Shown here: one piece after another, positions 53,953-61,300 of the stretch
How positions within the stretch are numbered: the stretch's first letter is position 1
Layout: each line of letters begins with the position of its first letter
Source of the DNA: Solitalea koreensis
GTDB taxonomy: Bacteria; Bacteroidota; Bacteroidia; Sphingobacteriales; Sphingobacteriaceae
Length of the DNA stretch: 64,000 nucleotides
Assembly: GCF_900182575.1 (NCBI RefSeq)
Contig: NZ_FXSZ01000001.1
Span: forward strand, 496,001 to 560,000
Reading direction: 5' to 3'
The notes under the pieces: model-generated
Database searches by the model: none
What the model was told of the DNA's origin: nothing
The model's input: the letters and a program-made list of their open reading frames with translations, nothing else
Made by a program: the position numbers and the translations under genes

Positions 53953-54837
53953 ATGATTAGTAAGGAAGAATTAGCTTCATTAGTAAAATTACTGGATGAT
54001 CCCGACCATGAAATTTATGAGCAAGTAAAATTAAAATTGGTCTCACTAGGATCAGAAGTAATTGATTATTTGGAGGAAGTGTGGCAAACATCACTAGATG
54101 CAATGATGCAGGAACGCATTGAAAACATTATTCATCATATACAATTTGAGGACGTAAAAAAAGGCTTAAGTATCTGGGCAATGAGTGGAAGTTTTGATTT
54201 ACTTGCGGGTGTACTTGCCGTAAATAAATATCAATATCCCGATTTGGATGACCAAAAAATCATCAATCAAATTGAAGAAATAAAACGTGATGCCTGGTTA
54301 CAGCTTGGATACGAGATGAGCGCAGTTGAGAAAGTAAAAGTATTAAACCATGTATTTTTTCATATTCATGGCTTTAGCGGAAATACTGTTAATCATCAGG
54401 ATCCTCAAAACTCATACCTTAATCTGGTGCTGGAAAGCAAAAAGGGAAATCAAATTTCTTTGGCAATCATCTATTCCTTAATTGCACAACGACTTGATAT
54501 TCCTATCTACGGAGTTAATCTTCCGCAGCATTTCATTTTGGCATACGTTGATGAATCGGAGCCAACTTTACCCGGATTTGAAGCACATAATGGCATTTTA
54601 TTCTACATCAATCCATTTAACAAAGGTTTTATTTTCGGCAAGCATGATGTTGATTCCTTTTTACGACAATTGAAATTGGAGCCAATAGAAGAGTATTATA
54701 CTCCCTGCACCAATATCGACATTGTAAAACGTGTACTACGCAACTTAATTAGTTCGTATAAAAAACTAGGATTTATGAATAAGGTGGAAGAAGTTGAAGA
54801 ATTGCTTTTCGTTCTTGATTCGCAACAATATCATTAA
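53953..54837 (+). CDS. SirB1-type transglutaminase-like protein
   Basis: 294 residues. Hydrophilic helical N terminus (about 1-75), then a SirB1/Transglut_core2 domain (about 75-260) marked by LNLVLESKKGNQISLAIIY, RLDIPIYGVNLPQHFILAY and YINPFNKGFIF. The family has a transglutaminase-like fold but commonly lacks the catalytic Cys, as here where GNQIS stands in place. Function is unknown in most bacteria. A strong GAGGAG ribosome-binding site sits 9 bases before the ATG, unusual in this window. It ends at the hairpin at 54867. Confidence 0.83.
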   Translation: MISKEELASLVKLLDDPDHEIYEQVKLKLVSLGSEVIDYLEEVWQTSLDAMMQERIENIIHHIQFEDVKKGLSIWAMSGSFDLLAGVLAVNKYQYPDLDDQKIINQIEEIKRDAWLQLGYEMSAVEKVKVLNHVFFHIHGFSGNTVNHQDPQNSYLNLVLESKKGNQISLAIIYSLIAQRLDIPIYGVNLPQHFILAYVDESEPTLPGFEAHNGILFYINPFNKGFIFGKHDVDSFLRQLKLEPIEEYYTPCTNIDIVKRVLRNLISSYKKLGFMNKVEEVEELLFVLDSQQYH

Positions 54838-54866
54838 ATTATATAAGGTAAGGAGCTAAACCAAAT

Positions 54867-54900
54867 GTGCACTGCCCCAAGATGTGTTGATGCAGTGCAC
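54867..54900 (+). terminator. Terminator after the SirB1-type gene
   Basis: Stem GTGCACTGC / GCAGTGCAC (9 bp) followed on the plus strand by TTCTTTTT. It also lies just before the prfB stop (54910) on the other strand. Confidence 0.75.
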
Positions 54901-54909
54901 TTCTTTTTA

Positions 54910-55987
54910 TTAAAACTCCATTAAATAGGCCTTGATAAATTCATCTAATTCGCCATCCATTACTGATTGTACGTTCGAGGTTTCAACACCTGTTCGTAAA
55001 TCTTTAATTAATTTATAAGGATGAAACACATAGTTTCTGATTTGTGAACCCCATTCAATTTTCTTCTTTGAACCTTCAACAAGCGCTTTGGCCTCATTTC
55101 TTTTACGAATTTCCAATTCATAAAGCTGCGACTTAAGCATTTTTAAGGTTTTCTCTTTGTTCTGCAATTGCGAACGCTCTTGCTGACATTCAATAACAAT
55201 TCCGGATGGGGCATGCTTCAATCGAACAGCAGTTTCTACCTTATTTACATTTTGCCCACCTTTACCGCCTGCACGGAATGTATCCCAGGTAACATCTGCC
55301 GGATTAATTTCAATATTAATCGAATCATCCACTAAAGGATAAACGTATACTGAAGCAAAAGATGTATGGCGTTTCGCATTTGAATCAAACGGAGAAATGC
55401 GAACCAATCGGTGCACTCCACTCTCACCTTTAAGATAGCCATATGTAAAGTCGCCTTCAAACTCAAGCGTACATGAGGTAATTCCAGCAACATCGCCCGG
55501 TTGATAATCAATCTCCCGAATGTTATATCCGTGCTTTTCACCCCACATGATATACATACGCATCAACATTTCAGCCCAGTCACAACTTTCGGTTCCGCCG
55601 GCACCTGCATTAATTTTCAAAACTGCATTTAGCTGGTCTTCTTCACCGCTTAGCATATTTTTAAATTCCAGTTCCTCTACCACTTTAATAGTAGCATCCA
55701 TTTGTTGCTGCATTTCAGATTCAGAAATGTCGCCTTCTTTATAAAAATCAAAAAGCACATAAGTATCCTCGGCCGCTGTATTTACAATAGCAAAGGCGTC
55801 AGTCCATACCTTTTTAGTTTTTATACTGTGAAGAACTTTTTCGGCGGCTTTGGGATCGTCCCAAAAATCAGGAGATAGTGTTAATTCCTGTTCAGCAGCT
55901 ATTTCAGCAAGTTTAGCATCAATGTCAAAGATGCCTCCTTAGGGAAGCTATTCTATCCCTTAAATCTTTGATTTGTTCTATGGTCAT
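54910..55987 (-). CDS. prfB: Peptide chain release factor 2, expressed by +1 frameshift
   Basis: Release factor RF2 (358 residues) that ends translation at UGA and UAA. It is read as two pieces: ATG at 55987 through 20 codons to CTT (55930-55928), then one base (T55927) is skipped and reading resumes at GAC (55926) to the stop at 54910. Without the frameshift the ribosome meets UGA at 55927. The second part carries the codon-recognition SPF motif (RISPFDSNAKR) and the catalytic GGQ loop (AGGKGGQNVNKVETAVRLKH). It is 48 bases downstream of the TPR gene and has a -7 box TACCTTTG (55999-55992) so close to the ATG that the message could be nearly leaderless. Confidence 0.97.
55925..55939 (-). promoter_or_regulatory. 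prfB: Programmed +1 frameshift site of prfB
   Basis: On the minus strand AGGAGG (55939-55934), a 3-base CAT, then CTT TGA C (55930-55924). The internal Shine-Dalgarno-like AGGAGG three bases before CTTTGA is the known autoregulatory signal of bacterial prfB: low RF2 slows reading of UGA and allows the slip into the +1 frame. Confidence 0.96.
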
Positions 55988-56035
55988 TCGGCAAAGGTAA
56001 TATTTAGGTTTAGGATTCAGACAAAAGGTTTTAAC

Positions 56036-57523
56036 TTAAGGCCTAAAAGCCTGCAGCCTTTTCAGACCAGCTTTGGCTTTGGCATCAATGCTACTTTTAT
56101 ATTCATGGCCATTCATATCCAGGCAACGTTGATAATACATTTTTGCCTGAGCATAGTTTTTATTTTCTTCATAGATACGCCCAATGTACAAAGAAGAATA
56201 GGCTGCAAAATACCACTCTTTGCCAGCACCCTTAGCTAAGGCAGCGCCATAATAAGAAATAGCTTTAGCATCATCTTTCAATTGATCATAAATCCGTCCT
56301 AATCGATAGTTAAATTCCAACTTATCTCTTTCGGTTGAAAAATCAAAGACCGACTTAGTTTTTAGCACGTTCAATGCGCGTCCGTAATAGCCTCCGTCAA
56401 AAAGCAGCCTGGCACTAAGCAAAAAGATATCAGGCATCCCCGATTCAATTTCGTTTAACGCATGCTTATCTTTATCATTAATTGAAAAACCTTTGTTTTG
56501 TGCCAAGGCAATGTATTCATTATATTTTTTAAGATTACCGCGAATCAAATAACTCCAAGCCATACGCAAATAAGCATCCTTTATGTTGAACACTCCCGGA
56601 TAAGTGGAAACATATAATTGAAAAGCAGATACTGCATCAGAATCCATTCTATTCAATTTGGCAACTGCCAGCAAATAATCGAGATGATAAAATGGCTCGT
56701 ATTCTTTACCCGAAGGACGATTTTCCAACATAGCTATTGCTTCTTCATTATGAGCTGTTTTCATGGAGATGTATCCTTTCACAAAATATTTCAGCAGACA
56801 ATCATTGTCAATAGGTGAGAGATAATGCTGCATTTTTGCATAGGCACCAGGATCACCAATAATATCATTTAACACATAGCTATAATAAAGTGCTGTTTCA
56901 GGGTAATAAAATTTATAAGGCGATGAAGGAAGCTCGGCCAGAGTTTTCTCCATTAATTGTATGCCAACCTGCACGTTACCATTTACGCCAATCAACGTAT
57001 TCATGATGGTTTTCAAGCCTGATGGTGCCGATCCGATAATTATATTTAAGAGTGCTAACCCTTTTCTATTAGGAAGAAAGTCAGGAAATTTTCGCTGATT
57101 TTCTTTATACGCCTCCATTGCGCGTTGAATTTCAAATGCAGTGGTATAATATTCACCAAAACGTGCGCGGGTAAAGGCCAATTGCAAGTTTACTTCAGCA
57201 ATACAGAAAAGATAGTAAGGAGATTTCTTGTTTTCCTTTTCCAAACGATTTATTCGATCCGACTTATTGGACTTGAACCGCTCAAAGTCAGCCTTAGTTT
57301 CAGAAGTAAAAACCGTGTAGAAATCAATGTAATTATCGAGCAATACAGTTATTGAATTACCCGGATTAATTTTCTTTTCGCGCTCCACTAAACTTCTTCC
57401 TTCATCCAAGCGCAAGGCAATTATTTTTTTATAAGCCTGAATACAGTTCTCATTAAAATCAAAGTTGCCTTCTGCAACGAGTGAAATCAAAAAAAAGAAT
57501 ATAAGGGGAAGTATTTTTTTCAT
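56036..57523 (-). CDS. Exported TPR-repeat protein
   Basis: 495 residues from the ATG at 57523 (MKKILPLIFFFLISLVAEG); a TTG three codons earlier is less likely. A signal peptide is followed by helical tetratricopeptide-type repeats across the length, for example RLGRIYDQLKDDAKAISYYGAAL and LYIGRIYEENKNYAQAKMYYQRCL near the C terminus. The N-terminal half has an unusual segment (about 70-190) without clear repeats. Likely a scaffold in the periplasm; no enzymatic motif. It is transcribed toward prfB, 48 bases away. Confidence 0.8.
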   Translation of the reverse strand: MKKILPLIFFFLISLVAEGNFDFNENCIQAYKKIIALRLDEGRSLVEREKKINPGNSITVLLDNYIDFYTVFTSETKADFERFKSNKSDRINRLEKENKKSPYYLFCIAEVNLQLAFTRARFGEYYTTAFEIQRAMEAYKENQRKFPDFLPNRKGLALLNIIIGSAPSGLKTIMNTLIGVNGNVQVGIQLMEKTLAELPSSPYKFYYPETALYYSYVLNDIIGDPGAYAKMQHYLSPIDNDCLLKYFVKGYISMKTAHNEEAIAMLENRPSGKEYEPFYHLDYLLAVAKLNRMDSDAVSAFQLYVSTYPGVFNIKDAYLRMAWSYLIRGNLKKYNEYIALAQNKGFSINDKDKHALNEIESGMPDIFLLSARLLFDGGYYGRALNVLKTKSVFDFSTERDKLEFNYRLGRIYDQLKDDAKAISYYGAALAKGAGKEWYFAAYSSLYIGRIYEENKNYAQAKMYYQRCLDMNGHEYKSSIDAKAKAGLKRLQAFRP

Positions 57524-57591
57524 GTAGTGCAAAACATAATAGAACTAATCTATTTCAACGTTCAGCTTTCAAAAATAGCTTTTCAATGGCT

Positions 57592-57628
57592 AAAAAAAAT
57601 ATCCCTTCGAAACCGAAGGGATATTTTA
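57592..57628. terminator. Bidirectional terminator after the zinc-ribbon gene
   Basis: Arms ATATCCCTTCG / CGAAGGGATAT with a 4-base AAAC loop, extended by A-T pairs, A-run and T-run on both sides. It lies 30 bases after the stop at 57658. Confidence 0.85.
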
Positions 57629-57657
57629 TAATGGATATTTAATAAAATCTTGTGCGC

Positions 57658-58401
57658 TTATGCAAGTACCGATTCAACAGTAAAGCCTTCATCCACAATG
57701 ATTCGTCCACAGTGTTCGCAAACAATGATTTTTTTGCGTTGACGAATATCAGCCTGACGCTGAGGTGGAATTTTATTAAAACAACCTGAACAAGAATCAC
57801 GCTGAATGGTAACAACTGCCAATCCGTTTTTAGCGTTTGAACGAAGTTTGGTATAAGCTCCTAATAAGCGTTGGTCAATTTTCTCTTCTTGCTTATGAGC
57901 TTTTTCTAACAACTGATCCTCTTCAATTTGAGTTTCAGCAGTAATGGTATCCAATTCGCTTTTCTTCGCTGCTAAATCTTTCTTTCTATCCTCTAAATTG
58001 GCAATAGCCGTATCCAGCAATTGTTTTTTAGAAGTGATTTCGAATCCATGCTCTTTGATTTTTTTCTCGCTCACCTGGATATCCAAACCTTGAATCTCGA
58101 TTTCTTTCGCCAATGCTTCAAACTCACGGTTGTTTTTTACATTATTTTGCTGACCTTCATATTTTTTGATCAGAGATTGAGCTTCTTTGATGTTGTTTTT
58201 GCGGGTTACAATTGTATCCTCTAATTCATCAAGTTCGTCTTTAACTTTCTTGATACGAGTTTCAAGGCCGGCCACATCATCTTCCAGATCCGCTACTTCC
58301 ATTGGGAGTTCTCCTCTAACAGTACGAATTCTATCTATTTTTGAATGGATCGTTTGAAGATCGTATAACGCTTGGAGTTTTTGTTCTACTGTTGCTTCCA
58401 T
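57658..58401 (-). CDS. Zinc-ribbon coiled-coil protein (DUF164 type)
   Basis: 247 residues: an N-terminal helical region, a long coiled coil (about 15-180, heptad-rich with many Lys/Glu/Asp), and a C-terminal C4 zinc ribbon CSGC (204-207) and CEHC (228-231). This matches the bacterial DUF164 family found next to NIF3 genes; its role is unknown, perhaps in RNA or ribosome handling. It follows the NIF3 gene by 23 bases and shares its transcript. Confidence 0.88.
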   Translation of the reverse strand: MEATVEQKLQALYDLQTIHSKIDRIRTVRGELPMEVADLEDDVAGLETRIKKVKDELDELEDTIVTRKNNIKEAQSLIKKYEGQQNNVKNNREFEALAKEIEIQGLDIQVSEKKIKEHGFEITSKKQLLDTAIANLEDRKKDLAAKKSELDTITAETQIEEDQLLEKAHKQEEKIDQRLLGAYTKLRSNAKNGLAVVTIQRDSCSGCFNKIPPQRQADIRQRKKIIVCEHCGRIIVDEGFTVESVLA

Positions 58402-58424
58402 GTAATGAAAGATTTTTTTTGGTT

Positions 58425-59519
58425 TTATAAATAGTTAACAGGATTGGTATTTACCCTGCTTAACAGAACGGCAAAATTAGGAAATTTTTTTGATATTTTT
58501 TCAAGCAATAATTCTGCTGTAAATTGTTCACTTTCAAAATGTCCGATATCGGCAATAATAATCTTGCCGTCAGCATCAAAATACTCATGATATTTATAAT
58601 CAGCAGTAATAAAAACGTCTGCATTGGCTTTAATCGCATCTTTCAACAAAAAGCCTCCAGCCCCACCACACACGGCAATGCGTTTTACTGTAGCCTTTGT
58701 AATACTGGTATATTTAACTACGCCCGCGTTCATGGTTTGCTTTAGATAACGAAGAAACTCAAGCGTTTCAACATCTTCTTCCAACTCGCCAACCATTCCC
58801 GACCCAACTTGCTGATTAAGGTTTAATAAGTTATACAAATCATAAGCAACCTCCTCATAAGGATGAGCCGCAAACAAGGCTTTTAAAACGTTGCCCTCCA
58901 AATAAGCAGGATATATCGTTTCGATTCTAACTTCAGGCTCATAATGTAATTTACCAGATTCACCCACAAATGGATTAGTTTCATTATTCCCTTTAAATGT
59001 CCCTGTACCATCGGCATTGAAACTGCATTCGTCATAACGCCCAATACTGCCTGCTCCTGCTGCAAATAATGCTTCACGAACATATTGTGCTTGTGCTGTG
59101 GGACAAAATGTTACTATTTTTTTAAGCAGGTTCATTTTTGGCACCAGAATCAATGTATTTTTAAGACCTAGCTTTTCGCAAATCTTTGCATTTACACCAT
59201 CAGCCACATTGTCAAGATTAGTATGAATGGCATAAAGAGCGATATCATTTTTAATCGCTTTCATTACTGTTCGCTCCACATAGGTTTTTCCATTCAGTTT
59301 TTTTAAACCTCTGAAAACAATTGGATGATGCGCAATAATAAGATCAGCCCCTTGAGCAATGGCCTCATCAACAACTGCTTCAGTGCAATCCAAACTAACC
59401 ATTGCCTTTTTCACTTCCCTGTCAGGCGAACCAACAATAAGTCCCGCATTATCGTAATCTTCCTGTAAAGCTAAAGGAGCCAATTGCTCCAAATAGGTAA
59501 TGAGTTGCTGTAGCTGCAT
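58425..59519 (-). CDS. NIF3-family dinuclear metal protein (GTP cyclohydrolase I type 2 / YqfO-like)
   Basis: 364 residues from the ATG at 59519. An upstream TTG at 59540 overlaps a TATCTTTG promoter box (59545-59538), so it is unlikely to be the start. Metal-ligand histidines IIAHHPIVF (about 62-70) and the C-terminal HFESEQFT are present, with an inserted PII-like domain (about 125-235) that marks the long YqfO-type members. The biochemical role is still unsettled in bacteria. The divergent sdaA promoter region lies within the 142 bases upstream. Confidence 0.9.
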   Translation of the reverse strand: MQLQQLITYLEQLAPLALQEDYDNAGLIVGSPDREVKKAMVSLDCTEAVVDEAIAQGADLIIAHHPIVFRGLKKLNGKTYVERTVMKAIKNDIALYAIHTNLDNVADGVNAKICEKLGLKNTLILVPKMNLLKKIVTFCPTAQAQYVREALFAAGAGSIGRYDECSFNADGTGTFKGNNETNPFVGESGKLHYEPEVRIETIYPAYLEGNVLKALFAAHPYEEVAYDLYNLLNLNQQVGSGMVGELEEDVETLEFLRYLKQTMNAGVVKYTSITKATVKRIAVCGGAGGFLLKDAIKANADVFITADYKYHEYFDADGKIIIADIGHFESEQFTAELLLEKISKKFPNFAVLLSRVNTNPVNYL

Positions 59520-59661
59520 GTGATTTTGAATAATGGACAAAGATATAAGATAAAGGAATTCTTAAGACCTTATTTACTGTCAACTAAATTACCCCTCAAA
59601 TCTTTTGTCTTTGTTCTTAGTTCTTTCTTAACTTGCGAGACCAATTTACGAATACAATCTT

Positions 59662-61083
59662 ATGGAATCGATTAGTGCTTTTGAAATTATCAAGGTAGGC
59701 ATTGGGCCGTCCAGTTCTCATACCATGGGACCATGGAAAGCGGCCGAAATGTTCATTAATGAAATAACAGAACAAAAAACTTTAAATGAAATTAGTCAAA
59801 TAAAAGTGCAGCTGTTCGGTTCTTTGGCAAAAACTGGTCATGGACACGGAACTGACGTTGCCGTTTTGATGGGCTTAGGCGGTGAAGATTTTACTCAGAT
59901 TGATACCAATACTATCCCTGAGAAAGTAGAAAAAATCAAAACGGAAAATCAAATTCTACTTAAAGGAGCAAAAGCAATTCCTTTCAGCTACACCAACGAT
60001 TTAATTTTCGATTTTGAGCACAATCTTCCGTTTCATGCCAACGGCATGTTGTTTCTAGCCATTTTCAATGACGGAACCGTAGTTGAAAAGAAATATTACT
60101 CGGTAGGCGGCGGCTTTGTAGCTACTGAAAACGAAAATACAATTACTCAAAACGCCATTGTAACTCCTTATCCTTGCCATCATGCTGCAACAATTGCTGA
60201 AAGATGCGCAGAGTTAAACCTTCGTGTTTCAGATTTGATATTTATCAATGAGCAGGCGTGGAGAAGTCTTGATGAGATAAAATCGCAAGCCTTAAACATT
60301 TGGAATGAAATTAAGGATTGCATTTTCCGCGGCGTAAATAAACCGGGAATTCTTCCGGGTGGACTAAATGTAAAACGTCGTGCAGCCGAAATGAATGAAA
60401 AACTTCTTGCCGGTCGAAGTTGCACAACTGTAAATGAATGGATGCGTGCAGTTAAAGCCTCCGACAAAAGCTTTACCTCCATCAATAAATGGGTAACTTG
60501 TTTTGCGCTCGCTGTGAATGAAGAAAACGCATCATTTGGCCGCATTATTACCGCCCCAACCAATGGAGCATCGGGCGTCATTCCTGCAGTGCTTATGTAT
60601 GCGCATTGTTTTGTAGATAATTTTGACGATGACAAAATCATTCGCTTTATTATCACCGCCGGGGAGATAGGCACTCTTTTCAAAAAGAATGCAACCATTT
60701 CAGCGGCTATGGGTGGCTGTCAGGCCGAGATTGGCGTTTCCTCAGCGATGGCTGCAGCAGGCTTAACCGAATGTTTAGGAGGCAGCCCTGAACAAGTTTT
60801 AATGGCGGCAGAAATAGCCATGGAACATCATTTGGGTTTAACCTGCGATCCAATTGGAGGATTAGTTCAGGTTCCTTGCATCGAACGTAACTCTATGGGT
60901 GCAATAAAAGCCATTACCGCTTCTAATATTGCGTTAGACAGCGATCCAAAATCAGCAAAAGTGAGCTTAGATGCCGTTATAAAATCAATGTGGGATACCG
61001 CACGTGATATGAACACCAAGTATAAAGAAACTTCAGAAGGCGGACTGGCGATAAATATTCCTGTTAACATTGCTGAATGTTAA
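59662..61083 (+). CDS. sdaA: L-serine ammonia-lyase (iron-sulfur dependent L-serine dehydratase)
   Basis: Deaminates L-serine to pyruvate and ammonia using a 4Fe-4S cluster. 473 residues as a single chain: beta domain (about 1-155) with the signature GPSSSHTMGP (15-24), then alpha domain (about 180-470) with the cluster cysteines GGC (Cys353), LTC (Cys395) and VPC (Cys406). Also TAPTNGASGVIPA (298-310). Length is normal for the one-piece form. Monocistronic, ending at the hairpin at 61108. Confidence 0.96.
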   Translation: MESISAFEIIKVGIGPSSSHTMGPWKAAEMFINEITEQKTLNEISQIKVQLFGSLAKTGHGHGTDVAVLMGLGGEDFTQIDTNTIPEKVEKIKTENQILLKGAKAIPFSYTNDLIFDFEHNLPFHANGMLFLAIFNDGTVVEKKYYSVGGGFVATENENTITQNAIVTPYPCHHAATIAERCAELNLRVSDLIFINEQAWRSLDEIKSQALNIWNEIKDCIFRGVNKPGILPGGLNVKRRAAEMNEKLLAGRSCTTVNEWMRAVKASDKSFTSINKWVTCFALAVNEENASFGRIITAPTNGASGVIPAVLMYAHCFVDNFDDDKIIRFIITAGEIGTLFKKNATISAAMGGCQAEIGVSSAMAAAGLTECLGGSPEQVLMAAEIAMEHHLGLTCDPIGGLVQVPCIERNSMGAIKAITASNIALDSDPKSAKVSLDAVIKSMWDTARDMNTKYKETSEGGLAINIPVNIAEC

Positions 61084-61106
61084 AAAACAGTAAATCATAA
61101 ATAGAT

Positions 61107-61134
61107 AAAAGCCCGGCCAAAAGTCGGGCTTTGC
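61107..61134 (+). terminator. Terminator of sdaA
   Basis: Stem AAAGCCCG / CGGGCTTT with a 9-base loop and T-rich tail on the plus strand, 25 bases past the sdaA stop. Confidence 0.75.
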
Positions 61135-61176
61135 TATTCGTTTGTATGTAAATACAAATTTTGGGGAACGTTATAG

Positions 61177-61204
61177 TTGCCAACCCATCAAAGCATTATA
61201 TTTG
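61177..61204 (+). promoter_or_regulatory. Promoter of mfd
   Basis: TTG (61177-61179), a 17-base spacer and TATATTTG (61197-61204): a good match to the Bacteroidota vegetative promoter. The predicted leader is about 90 bases. Confidence 0.7.
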
Positions 61205-61300
61205 CACTACTTTGCCTGTGCTTAGTGATAAGTAGTTGCCGCCCAATTTTAGATTGCGCAAGCTATTCAAATACACTAGCCTTGAAAGCAAATTGATTTA

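Noticed and set aside
60180..60698. 172-codon open frame antisense to sdaA
   Set aside because: Lies wholly inside the conserved sdaA coding sequence and has no domain or start signals; a shadow of sdaA codon usage.
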